Source: Neolecta irregularis DAH-3
Lineage: Eukaryota; Ascomycota; Neolectomycetes; Neolectales; Neolectaceae
DNA: 33,707 bases
Assembly: GCA_001929475.1 (NCBI GenBank)
Contig: LXFE01001507.1
Coordinates: 1-33,707 of the forward strand
Direction: 5' to 3'
The position numbers were made by a program, and so were the translations under genes. Shown piece after piece: positions 1 to 10,668 of this stretch. Numbering within the stretch: the first letter of the stretch is position 1; each line of letters begins with the position of its first letter. The notes beneath the pieces are model-generated. The model was not told the DNA's origin and ran no database searches. It saw only the letters and a list, made by a program, of their open reading frames with translations.

Positions 1-60
1 ATTCTGATTCTCTGCATTCTGATTCTCTGCATTCTGATTCTCTGTATTCTGATTCTCTGT
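1..60. repeat. 15-bp tandem repeat, four copies
   Basis: Four head-to-tail copies of a 15-bp unit, ATTCTGATTCTCTGC. The last two copies end in T instead of C. The array stops 2 bp before the eS12 stop codon on the minus strand, so it lies in that gene's 3' untranslated region. It may continue to the left of the window. Confidence 0.9.
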
Positions 61-62
61 AT

Positions 63-564
63 CTACTGCTGTTTAAAATAGTCCAGCAACACATTCAAAG
101 CCTCAGACTCCTCCCCATAATTCTTGACCACACATACAGAACAGTTGACAACTGCAGTCAGCCACCTCCCGCCAAAGACATACCCTTGCGAGGCGTCCCG
201 TCGCGGTCAAGCTTCGCCAGCCCAACCCACTCCCCAAGCTTCTTGCCATCCGCGACTTTGATCAGGTTGATGTTCGCTTCGGCGGCAAGCGCCTCCACAA
301 GCTTGCTGTAGCTCTTCTCGTCGCAGCTCTCCGCAAGAATACAAAGATGAGCCTGTCGTCTGCCGCTTAGCTGCAGAAACACTGCCAATACCGATCAAGC
401 GCCTTGGCTGACTCGCGGATTCCCCGCGCAAGCCCATCGTGCACAAGTGCCCGTTTCAATACTTCCTTGAGCGCCTCTTCTACAGACATACTTCCACTGG
501 TTTTCGTATCAGCAGCGACTTCAACTTCCTCCACTTCCAGAACCTCTCCTTCGTGTGATGACAT
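63..564 (-). CDS. RPS12: 40S ribosomal protein eS12 (RPS12)
   Basis: Small-subunit ribosomal protein eS12, a cytosolic component of the 40S beak. Spliced exons 564-392, 359-184 and 151-63 give 145 residues, the usual family length. Diagnostic stretches are [14 protein letters not shown] in exon 1, [14 protein letters not shown] and [18 protein letters not shown] in exon 2, and [11 protein letters not shown] near the C-terminus. Both introns (360-391 and 152-183) are only 32 nt. They begin GTATTG and GTATGT, carry CTAAG and CTGAC branch-like sites and end in CAG. Removing the first restores ALDR-RQAHLC and the second restores RKVVNCSV, exactly the family pattern. I chose the ATG at 564; an in-frame TTG 24 nt upstream has no support. 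The acidic N-terminus is usual for fungal eS12. Confidence 0.95.
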
Positions 565-670
565 TGTGCAGATATCCTCGAGGTTCAAGTGTGGTGGTGT
601 GTGACTGGAAATCTGAAAATCAGCCTTAATTTACATCATTTCGGTAATTATAACCCAATTCTATAACAAT

Positions 671-778
671 AACGATATTATAACAATGGCAATAATGATA
701 CATGATATGATATAGTTTGGTAATAACGATATTATAACAATGACAATAATGATATATGATATGATATAGCTTGGTAAT
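671..778. repeat. 54-bp tandem duplication, AT-rich
   Basis: Two adjacent 54-bp copies (671-724 and 725-778), each starting AACGATATTATAACAATG and differing by only a few substitutions. Shorter internal repeats such as ATGATATGATATAG make the region highly AT-rich. It lies about 110 bp upstream of the RPS12 start codon. Confidence 0.85.
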
Positions 779-879
779 AATATGTATTTTATCACATGAT
801 ATAGATAGACTGATATGACATTTTATATCCATATGGTTATATTCCATACCATGGTTTATATCTCGTCTGTATTCACCAT

Positions 880-977
880 TACATACTACCTATCATTTCA
901 TCCTGCATCTCTTACATACTACCTATCATTGTCATCCTGCATCTCTACATACTACCTATCATTTCATCCCATCTCTT
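880..977. repeat. 33-bp tandem repeat, three copies
   Basis: Three copies of a unit beginning TACATACTACCTATCATT (880-912, 913-945, and 946-977, slightly divergent at its end). The unit differs in sequence from the 54-bp repeat next to it, so the two arrays arose separately. Confidence 0.85.
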
Positions 978-1035
978 CTGCTGGTATTTCACCGAGCCAT
1001 TGTTTCATCATCCTCTCCATTAGTAAAGTCTCGCT

Positions 1036-1439
1036 TTAGACAAACCCATCTGCAAGCCTCTGGGCTACGTCACGGCGTTTTATGTCGGCCCGGAACCGCT
1101 TCTCCTTCAGCATCTCCAATATATTCAAGCATGACGGGTATCTGCATCAGTACAGCTGATTACACGCAAGTACGTCAGAAATCGGGAATATTCAGGGCTT
1201 CTCCAGTATTCCAGATGCTGGAGATAGTTCAGGAATGCAGGATCATCGAAATAGTTGCTTTGCGCGAGAACTATCCATTATCAAAAGCTCACGAAAACAG
1301 TCAACAGTTGAGATACCATGGATTGGCCAGACATTGGACAAATTCAAGATCCAATTCGAACAATGCTTGTGGGCTAAAAGTCAAATTTATACGCATCAGG
1401 CATATACTCTTTTGAAAGGTCGGCCTCGGCAGTCGTCAT
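1036..1439 (-). CDS. MED31: Mediator complex subunit 31 (Med31/Soh1)
   Basis: Middle-module subunit of Mediator, which bridges transcription factors and RNA polymerase II in the nucleus. Exons 1439-1408, 1373-1306, 1270-1174 and 1141-1036 join in frame to 100 residues, close to the compact fungal form. Family hallmarks are [38 protein letters not shown] and [20 protein letters not shown]. The three introns are 34, 35 and 32 nt (1374-1407, 1271-1305, 1142-1173). The middle one has an unusual GTTGAC donor; the last ends with TACTGATGCAG. No exon exceeds 106 nt, so the gene is almost invisible without splicing. The first ATG of exon 1 is the only sensible start. The C-terminus after ADGFV is short, with no extended tail. 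It is divergent from BLM10 across 227 bp. Confidence 0.93.
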
Positions 1440-1666
1440 CAACGAACTGCTTGTTAAAATGCTGCCTATCAAAGTTGAATCTACAGATATATCAAAAACA
1501 GATATTACAGCATATTACACTTTTATAAGAATATTACATTTAAATAAATGCCTCCTTGAATTTGCCTTTAGGTCAGGGACTGGAGCGTCGTCATCCTCCG
1601 ATACATCTTCCGCTCCCTTCTTCCCCATTCGCTTCCTGCCATTCAATTCAGTCTGTGGTTTAAACC

Positions 1667-4600
1667 ATGCAGGAGCACTCGTCTGATCAGCCTGAAAAGA
1701 CTTTTCCATACTTTCAAACTCTACCCTACCAGAACGAATCCCGCGAGTATCAACTTTTGATTCTTCGCGATATCAAGAAGAACATTTACCTCTGCCTAGA
1801 AGCTGGTGACTATGACCTTGCAGCAGATCATTGGGTAGCGAAGCAATTCGCAATATGGCTCGACCTAAAGTTCTCGTTGCCCCAAGATGATCGTCTCGAA
1901 CTCGCAAAGCTCTTCTATCACCTCGCATTACAGCCTGGAATAGAACGAAACAACCACAAGATCTTTGGAAAAGCTTTTGTTCGATTAACCAAGAATAAAA
2001 AGTACTTTAAAGGCGTCGATTTTCTCTTGGATTGGAAGCCTTACTATGCTGTTCTGAAAAAAGTTCTATTCCCGAGAGATTTGGATATCCCAAAAAAGGC
2101 AAAGATTCTTCATGACCTCGACATGTCTACCATGAAGAATATATCCTTCAGAGCTAATCAGTTCTACGATGCCAATCATATTCTGGATATTCTCCAAACA
2201 ATCCTCCCCCAAGTACTGCCCCGGTGACCTCCGTTATTCATTACTAGTACCATCTTGGACCAGGTGCAGCCGGCATAAGCACAGTTGCAGCACTCAATCT
2301 TATACTGCCCTTTAAAATTCCAGTAACAGCAAGCAAAGAAGCCCAGCCCGCCTTTTGGTTACCAAGTAATTTATTTCTGTGATAAACACTTAATTCCGTA
2401 GCAATTTTCTATCTGTGGCAAACAGTACCAGACTCTCCTTCATACGATTCTCTCTTTTTAGGATTCAACTCTAGACTCGCCGCGGAATGCATTAAAATAT
2501 CTCACATACCTTTTGGCGAATACGGGCTCTTCTCTGCAGAACAGTTTTCGTACATCTTCACTGCTGCATTACGCGACCTGTCGATCCCAGTGGGACTTCG
2601 TCGGGAAGGTGCTCATTTGACCAATTCATTGGAAAACAGCGCAGTTATTGGAGGTACTCTACTGAAGCAAGGTAGTTCAAATGATACATATTCCGCATAC
2701 AAAGCATTTGGCAGAATCGTCGTTTACTCGATTGTTCCTCAGCTAGAACCACGACATGATGCAATTGCAGAATTACAAGATTTCATCAAATCAGTAGAGA
2801 CCAATCTGCATCCTTCAAATTCGGGGCAATGGTCTGGAAACCTCTCGACTTTTATTTGGACTATAACATATTACCTGTTTGAACGATGGTCAACCGAACA
2901 CGAAGATGACTGCGAAACCCCAGACGACCGTAAATTGACAATAGAGCTTGTAAAGCGCGTCACATTGATCCTGCGTCCAATAATTTTCACTGTCATGTTT
3001 GATAAGAATTCAAAGAACGCCAGTTTGGCGCGGTCTGCATTGAAACATTTAGCTCAGTTGCAGCCAGACCTCATCCTTCCCGGTGCCTTGAGGAGAATTT
3101 ATCCCTCGCTCCAGAGCATCGATGAGGTACGCTTTGTGAATTTGTATTTGCTAAAAACAGTCTCATCGGAGTATGACCTGTCTTCATGCCTTGGCTTCAA
3201 TTGCCCAAGCGCTAGTCGATAATAAGTATTACCGGTGCCATGTTATCCCTCTCATGAGTCTTGTCCTTAATGGAATTAACCCAATCAACGTCGACAAATG
3301 CGTTGCCAGTCTCGACGTCTTGCAAACTTTCGCCAGGATCGTCCCCTTTGTCGATCTTTCAGACGTTGAAACTGCTCAAGTCGCTATGGATTGGATCGGC
3401 TCTGATGTAGAGATGATCGAAAAGCTTGTGGACGACGACGACTGTGATCAATCACGTCCTGATGACGACATCGAAGAAACGGTATTCAAGGGCACTACTT
3501 CATCATTCCCGGAAATCCTCACGACCTACATCGGAAAGGTTTTCACAGTTTTGGAAAACTTGCCCGAACGAAAAGTGCGAAGTGGAAAATCCCCTGAAGA
3601 TTCTGTTGTATTAGCAATCTCTGGAGCTACAGACGCAATTTTTTCAGGTCTATCCTCTGAACTCTTCGATCATGCGCTTGATAAGATTGTGCACTTTGCT
3701 GTGAATAACGTCCTCCATCATGCGACTGATGCGATGAGCTATCTTTGTAATTGTTGCGTACAACGCGACTCTTTCAAAACTTTCCGAAAGCTTCTACCTC
3801 TTCTACTGGCCAATATTCGCAGTGAAATCGAGGACAACAGAGCCGGATCCGCTCGTGCAACAGGAACAGAAATTCCTCCTAGAGATAGAGCTCTAGTGTG
3901 GAATTTACAGATACTCACCACATGCTGCCATGGCGCTGGATCGTCACTTTATAAATATGGAAACGAGTTTAAAGAGATCATTAGTTACATTCTAGAGAAA
4001 TGCCAGGGCCTGACGATGCCTCATGCTGTTGAAGTCATGAAGACATACTTGGGCTGTTTAGTAAACTTCACCCCTCTTGAGACTCGAGGCAGCAAAGAAG
4101 ACCAGCAATCGCCTCGTACCGCCCTAGCTATTTTTCATCCTGTTGATTTTATTCAGGAAGAGGACAGCACGATTGGGGAGTAATCACGGATCTCAAGAAT
4201 TTCTCGATTGCATGGCATAATCCGTCCCAAGATGAGATTTCGCTTGCAGTTGAAATATTTCTTAAACAAACAGCAAAGGCCATCTCTGCTTTGGATTATT
4301 CCATGAACTCTTACATGAACCTGACCCCGAAAGCACGAATCGAATGCGTTGATGATATGTGCCGTAATCTCAACATTCTCCGATCAGCATCATCGAGTGT
4401 ATCCGTCTTATTTGATCCTGCAACCGGTAAAGATGTCAAGACCAACTGGGGAGAGGAGTACCGCTACTGATTTAATAGTTTTGCTGATTGAACAGCGAGG
4501 ATATTGTCATGCCCCCTTTTTATGCTAGTGGCTTTTTCTTCAAAGATCGCATGGACGATACCCGTTATCTTCAGCTTGTAGCTGCCCGGACTCAAATCGC

Positions 4601-7600
4601 GGAGCAGTTCCTCAAAATGCTTGAATATATGGAATCTCATTGTAATGACGAAGTTCGACTTTACAAGTACATGATTGCAGTATGTACATTATTTATTGTT
4701 TGGCTTATTTTCAGGCAATAAGCACTTGGTTCTGTGACTTTGGGATGAGTAATCAATATCCAGCTATGAATGGTACCATCAGTGCTATATGTGCAGAAAA
4801 GAAGAAATATGGAATCAAGGGGGCTCGGAAACAATGGCCTCGAACGACCCTGGGTAGGACATTTATTTCGGTCGAATTTAACTTTCTAGTTCGTAGGGCG
4901 TCCGCTTACCAGTTATTAAGACATCGAATTAACATTGCACACAGAAATCCAACTCTTCTTGATAAAAAACTTACTGCCAGAATATTAGACCTCTCGATTA
5001 GTCCGTATGCGGAAATCAGAATGTATGTCGTTTTCTTGAACGATGATTTGATAATGGTAGAAATGCCCAGGCAACTCTCGAGATAGTAGCGAGAGTTATT
5101 GCTGGATCCCGGTTCGACATCGCTTCCAAGGTTCTTGAATCGACTCGCACCGACAATCTCGAAGTCATAAAAGGAGCTTTATTTACAATGCTCGTCAGAC
5201 CATTTCAAACGGTTATCATATCGAGTCCATCCTATATGAGAAAGGCTTTCGCCAATTTAGTGCTTGCCAGCAAAATTCACAAAGTATCTCTCTTAGATAG
5301 CCTTTTTTTCACAGCCTAGCCTTCGATACAGATCCTTGTTCGTAGAGTTCAAATGACACTTGCGATGGAGTTTAACCTGAAACGTCGATTCGACTATCCC
5401 GTTCAAGGTTTGATTAAAGCATCAAACTCTGATCAAGTTTCCCAAAGCCTCATCAATACATTAAGAAGCAAGATTGAAAAGAAAGCTGATGTCGACCTAC
5501 AGTCCAAGATTGCTTTTGTATGCATGTACTAAGACGATGTGATTAACTTTTTCAGAGGAAGGAACTCATCGAAATTGCCGGAGCGCCTCACACTGTCAAC
5601 GCTTCTTTTGCTGTTAGTTTACTCCACGATAATCTAGCCGACTATTGCGACCTCCCCGAGCAGGATCTTCTTACTCTTTGCGTTAAAGGACTATACGATT
5701 CGCACCCACAACAACGGTATCTATGGTATGCTGTTTCCTCTGGGGTTTGATACTCTTCTCGAGTCTTTCTCCTGACAATAAGATCCTGAGCCCCATATGG
5801 CAACGGGTCTTTGCTCAGAATAACCGCGCAAATTGGGTCTTGGACGAAGTTCGTGCGCCAAATACGACCTATGTCAGCACTCAATCGGACCCGGACTTTT
5901 TGGAATTATTTCTTCATCGAAAAGTACATTCCAACCAGAAGCAGTAATCATCCATCTGTCCCTGTTTTTTGATCCCTAGAATATATTTTGATTCATGCAA
6001 CAAAGGTTGGCTGGCTTGGCCTGATAGGATTGAAGCATGGTCCAACAATCTCACGATCATTACACAAAATCTAACAGGCGAAGAGCGTGAATCAGTCGAT
6101 TACCTTGCGAAACAGCTGACTCCGGACTTCTTCAGAGCCTTTTTTGAACGACTGACAGAAGAACCGCCTGGCCATCTCGGCAACAATTTCAATCATGGCT
6201 TGGTAATATCTTGCAAGCTTCTTTTTACCATTTTGTGGTCGAGTAATTATGGTGCGACACCAGAAGAAGTTAAAGAACAGATTCTCGAGATGTATGGCAA
6301 AGGCAGTATTGTTCACCAGCACAGAGCTCTCAGCGAGGTTTTGTCTGCTCTGCTTAGATCCTTGAGATTTGCAAACGAAGAGCAACAAGAACAAGTCTGG
6401 GAATGGATCATGCCGCTTCTGCAGAAGATATTCTCAGATGATCTTACACCTGACAATATTAACTTTTGGAAAGACTTCATTCACATATCAGTGGTATACA
6501 GTAAGCCTTTCTTCAGCTCATCGTTTAGGAAAATCAAGATCCACTTCGTAGTGAACCGCTTATCAGTATGCTGTTATCGTTTAGGCTTGACCGTTCATCC
6601 AATGCTGCCTTTAAGGAAGCTTCGCGGTTCAGGCTAATTCGATCCGCTATCTCAATGGCAGGGTGGAAATTTCCTACTGCTTCGGATACTTATAATCATC
6701 TCGTCTTGAATATCGATCATCCTTTTACCGGTATGTTTCATTTAAGTTTTGATGAAACTTATTATTCAAGGTGTTCGCAAGGAAATTGCGGCATGTCTGA
6801 ATAGATTCGATGCAGCTAGGGTAAATCCTTCTTTTCGTAATGCTCTTACGCTCCTTACTCTCAATTATTCCGCTGGAACTCTTGGGGCATTTCGTACTAC
6901 GAATGGTCAACTTCGAACTACTTGGACCAAGATTTTTCAACAAATTGACATTTGGCGTTTGGAAAGGCAGCCGGGAACCGAGATTCCGACACCGTACACG
7001 CTCGCTTCGAAGACTGTGATTTCATGGCTCAAAGCTGGATTTGAAAGTATCCGAGCACCCTCGCGTCTAGCAGCACTCGCATTTGATCTGATATATCCGG
7101 CTATTTTGCACATGGCTGATGTCAAAGAGGACGACGAGCTGAGTGACATGGCTCAAAATCTTTTGGTTCTCATGTCTGCCATCCAATATCCTTCCTGGTT
7201 ATGTCCTATGATGGTTCAGGGAATCGTTCAAACAGCCCAGTCTGAGAAGTGGCATCATCGTCAACGAATTCTTCAGTTTATTCAAGTTTTCTATTTTGAC
7301 CATTTATTTCGACTGACACAAACCGACAAAAGTACCCTACGCGAAGTCGTTATCCGCGCATTAGCCGATCCACAACTTGAAATCAGGCAGTTGGCCTCGT
7401 ACACACTCGGTGGTATAGTAACTTGCTCGGCAACGACAGCCGATCGACCCGACGGTCTTGATATTCCCAAAATGGCCGAGAGATTTTCTCGCGAACTCGA
7501 CAAATTTAGACTTCCTTTTCAACGAGCTGGAGATACCAACCCTGGTACGCCAGATCAAGGTCTCCTCATCGGACGACACGCTGCTGTTCTGGGTCTAGGT

Positions 7601-7837
7601 GCCTTGATTCTGGCCTTTCCTTATTCCATTGAACGGGAATGGATGCCAAAGACTTTGGCTTTATATGCTCGGAAGGCAGCAAGTGACTCGGGAATGATTG
7701 GTAATACTGTCAAGAAAACACTGGCGGACTTCAAAAAGACCCATTCTGAAAGCTGGGTACGAAGAGATATCAAATTCTTTTCACAGGAGGAACTGGACGA
7801 TCTTGAAGGTGTTTTTACAAAGAGTTATTTTGTATAG
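1667..7837 (+). CDS. BLM10: Proteasome activator Blm10/PA200 family
   Basis: Giant HEAT-repeat cap that binds the ends of the 20S proteasome core and aids ubiquitin-independent degradation and core assembly. The exons together encode roughly 1,850-1,950 residues. Family stretches are LPYQNESREY and LDWKPYYAVL near the N-terminus, GPGAAGISTVAALNLILPF (about 2256), YSAYKAFGRIVVYSI and HPSNSGQWSGNLSTF (about 2700-2850), and FSQEELDDLEGVF at the end. Introns are short; examples are 2213-2247 (35 nt), 3127-3160 (34 nt, joining SIDE to SHRSMTC) and 4116-4156 (41 nt). I did not fix every splice site between 4.2 and 6.7 kb, so the exon chain there is approximate. The last residues are S-Y-F-V, where the family normally has a hydrophobic-Tyr-X motif used to dock on the 20S alpha ring. 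Confidence 0.92.
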
Positions 7838-8860
7838 CTTGTGGGATTAATTGATAATAAGGGAGTTGTTAGTGACGCTGTAATTCGGTAGTTATTTGCA
7901 GTTTTGATTCATTGCTACTTATAGAAACAGAGTTGTCTTTATCGGTCACATTGGTTATTGGGTACCGGTGCTGGTTTCGAGAAATCCCAGTCCTTTTTCC
8001 GTACCTGATAAAGAGGAATAAAGCGAATAAATGAGCATATTTGTTATGCAACTCACGCGAGGGGCAAATGCAGCTATTATCTATGAAGAAAAAGTGGGTT
8101 AGAATCCGAGTCCGTGGCCCTGCATACCACGGTTGCAGTTACAGGATTTACCCCAGCAGGAACACGAGTGGGCGCGGGATTATACTTACTGGTCGAGATA
8201 AATGCACTCATGGCGAGCAGAATCATAGTCAATTAGACGCAGCTGCACTCGACAGACTACGATTACAAGAAGAATTTATGATGTCTTGGTGGAGGCTAGC
8301 GTAGCTGTTTTCGGAATGGCTATTTTGGCGATGTGTTACACGATATTTCCGTTCGAAGTATTGCGCTCAAGTGCAGTCTTTTCAATCGTATACTCGAGTC
8401 CTCAAGCATTTCATCGTATTGAAACATGAAGGCTCAACACTTTCGCTTTCCCGCGCCGATAATTCTTCAAATATCACAGCAGAGAAGAATAAGAGTTTGT
8501 AACGATTACAGTATAAGCGTGGCTTGAGCCTGGACTTTGGGCTTGAAGATCAGGCTACTAAAAATATCCTGTAGCAGTTTCAGATCTTGCAGATCTTTTT
8601 GTCTCCATGGTTTCAAGTTCCTCATGCGGTCATTAGACTGGCAAGAATGTTGCCATCAGCCATGTGGCTTAACCAAATTTCCGATCTTGGTTCGGGGAAC
8701 GGCAGTTAACCAGAATTATCCGCCATGTCCGGAAAAGGACGACTCGTGGGTTTGGCGATCTGGCTTAAAGAAAGAAACATGGGGCTGGCTTTTGTCATCC
8801 CGCTTAAAGAAGGTGACGGACTGATTCGGTTGATTTCACTCCTCTCGACCACTCACCGTC
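7838..8860. other. 1-kb stretch without a secure gene
   Basis: Downstream of BLM10 and upstream of the membrane-protein gene. I recognise no protein family. The minus strand shows an open segment starting at an ATG at 8427 (first residues MFQYDEMLEDSS) and two canonical-looking donors, GTAAGT near 8199 and GTGAGT near 8058, the latter followed by a pyrimidine-rich TATCAG acceptor. The plus strand between about 8277 and 8427 has a hydrophobic frame (VFGMAILAMCYTIF). Either could be part of a small multi-exon gene; neither is conclusive. The right part is presumably the promoter of the next gene. Confidence 0.4.
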
Positions 8861-9664
8861 ATGACCGTTGCAATACCGGATATCGACTCGTGGATCTTCA
8901 AGACGGGAGTCGTCTCATATTCCCTATACTCTGCTAGCGGTGTGTTGTTGGTGTTATTCAACGACCTGCGCATGGCTGAATCGTACCGTAGATGGTTTAT
9001 CAGTCACTTTTTGTTCGTAGGATTATTAGCCGGGGGAAGTTTTTCGGTGTTAATATTCTTATTGAACGGGCCCGTCTATGTGTCGAGGAATTTTGTTCGA
9101 TTGACCTACGATGTATACGGGATTTTCGAGACTGGGATTTCATATGCTCGAATACCGAAACTGCTGATGAATCGATCTCATCTTTTGTTTTCAACAACAA
9201 TATTTATCCTGGGCCAGATAGCGATGATTGGTGCAATACCGCTATACTTCGTATCCTTCGTCATTGATGAGCCTCAATTCCTGATTTTTCTCAAAGTGTG
9301 GGACACTACAGCCGCAGTGTTCTTCATCATGATCGAAGTCAACACACTTATAGCATCTTTGATGATGAAAGGCGATCTCGGCGTCGACTTCGAGATGTTT
9401 CGTATCACTGAAATGATCCTGGTCGGATTAATCGCGGCGAATGCATGGGCTGGAATAGCAGGATTATATTCGTTGATGTACCTGGAATTTGGTAGACTTT
9501 CTCTTGAATGTTTTGCTCTTTTGTGCGGGGCGCAGGCGATGGTGGCATATGGAGAAGTATTTCGTTGGGCCAGAGCACTGAGAAACGAAGGGACCAAGTT
9601 GTCCGTGATATCACGTTCTGGAAACCAGCCTACATATTCTGGAGAGCTGTGCGAAAGATCTTGA
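8861..9664 (+). CDS. Multi-pass membrane protein, unknown function
   Basis: Uninterrupted frame of 267 residues, unusual here because it has no intron. About seven hydrophobic segments are visible: near residues 16-32, 47-68, 107-130, 138-160, 184-206, 210-222 and a weaker one before the cytosolic-looking tail. It has no cleavable signal peptide and no glycosylation-rich loop, and ends in a short polar tail. The ATG at 8861 follows CCGTC and is the first in frame near the start of hydrophobicity. The pattern resembles fungal integral membrane proteins with a seven-helix layout, but I recognise no receptor or transporter motif, so I assign no function. The ING gene starts 36 bp after its stop on the same strand. 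Confidence 0.75.
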   Translation: MTVAIPDIDSWIFKTGVVSYSLYSASGVLLVLFNDLRMAESYRRWFISHFLFVGLLAGGSFSVLIFLLNGPVYVSRNFVRLTYDVYGIFETGISYARIPKLLMNRSHLLFSTTIFILGQIAMIGAIPLYFVSFVIDEPQFLIFLKVWDTTAAVFFIMIEVNTLIASLMMKGDLGVDFEMFRITEMILVGLIAANAWAGIAGLYSLMYLEFGRLSLECFALLCGAQAMVAYGEVFRWARALRNEGTKLSVISRSGNQPTYSGELCERS

Positions 9665-9699
9665 ATTAGAAATACATAATATTGGCGACGCACAATAAG

Positions 9700-10597
9700 A
9701 TGTTGAACGTACCTGAATTCGCTCGAACTGATTTGTATCACTTTCGACCTCACGTCTCCGCGTCTGTAGTCCATAACATGGAAATTGCCGGAGGGATTCC
9801 TCCCCCACCGTCTACAGACTCTCATCTTAGTTCAATAATCGCAGATAATGCTTCTCGTACTGTTCTTTTGTCAGAACAAGCCTGAGGAAATAGTTCTAGA
9901 GAACCTTCCGCTCGAAATTCAACGCTCACTTTTCTTTATTAAATATCATGATCAGCAATCAGGAATACTAGAAACGGAGCTGGATTCATTGTCCAAGGAA
10001 AGGGATTTGGATAGAATGGGGGCTGCCCTGTGGACTCTTCTAGGAAATCGAAGACAGAATGTCCGAGAAGCGGAGGTTGTTCTAGAGAAGGTGCTTTCGA
10101 GTGTGCAACAAACAAGGCTTATTGAAAGGTAACAAAAGAGTTTGAGCGGATAAAGACGGAAAAAGCAAGATATGAAGAAAGGCTGAAAGAGCTATATCCT
10201 TCAAACCCTTTGGAAATGGAAGAGGAGCTGGCTGTGGAGGGTCTGGGGGAGAGGAAGGTTAAAAGGAAAGGTCAAAGGAATAAACAACAGCCGAAACGGA
10301 TTGTGCAGTATGGGTTTTTCTCCCGCACTGCTGATCTGGTAGAGAAACTGCAGAGGACGAGGGCATCTATTGTTTTTGTCGAGATGTCTCATATGGTCAG
10401 GTATATTTCATTCTTTGGACAGGTCTCATTTACAGATGGTTGCTTGTGAAAACCCTGATTGTCCTAATGAATGGTATCATTTCCGCTGTGTGAAAATGAG
10501 TAGGGAACCAAAGGGAGACTGGTGGTGTCCGTTGTATGCATGATTCATTCCGACAACGTTATTAACGGACAGATGCAGAGATAAAAAGAAGAAATGA
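9700..10597 (+). CDS. ING-family PHD-finger protein (Yng/Png type)
   Basis: Chromatin reader of ING type, normally a subunit of histone acetyltransferase or deacetylase complexes that binds H3K4me3. Exons 9700-9856, 9894-10090, 10129-10307, 10343-10400, 10436-10533 and 10573-10597 join in frame to 237 residues. The N-terminal ING helices include NLPLEIQRSLFFIKYHD; a Lys/Arg-rich linker follows. The PHD finger runs from about residue 186 to 231, with zinc ligands C188, C190, C201, C206, H212, C215, C228 and C231, and the methyl-lysine cage residues Y187, S194, M198 and W210. The five introns are 37, 38, 35, 35 and 39 nt. The last splits the codon just before C231, so without splicing the protein ends CPLYA and lacks the final zinc ligand. 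Intron 2 has an alternative donor 12 nt downstream. Start: first ATG in frame; an upstream TTG is ignored. Which ING orthologue (Yng1, Yng2 or Pho23) is not resolved. Confidence 0.9.
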
Positions 10598-10668
10598 CAA
10601 AACTCCCTGCTAGTCTACCCAAACCCCGAAACCTGTCCTGTGTAAATAGAGATACTGTAAATAAATAA

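Larger units (their letters stand above)
605..1035. other. AT-rich, repeat-filled spacer between MED31 and RPS12
   Basis: No coding exon is visible on either strand. The stretch holds the RPS12 promoter side and the 3' flank of MED31, both genes reading leftwards. Two separate tandem repeats occupy much of it (671-778 and 880-977). Confidence 0.6.

Noticed and set aside
1515-1709. Minus-strand frame with PAWFKPQTELNGRKRMGKK
   Set aside because: It overlaps the BLM10 start codon in antisense, has no recognisable family and no splice partners; treated as a shadow.
10519-10545. Frameshift or sequencing error at the end of the PHD finger
   Set aside because: A normal 39-nt intron explains it fully and restores the last Cys and a basic tail in frame.
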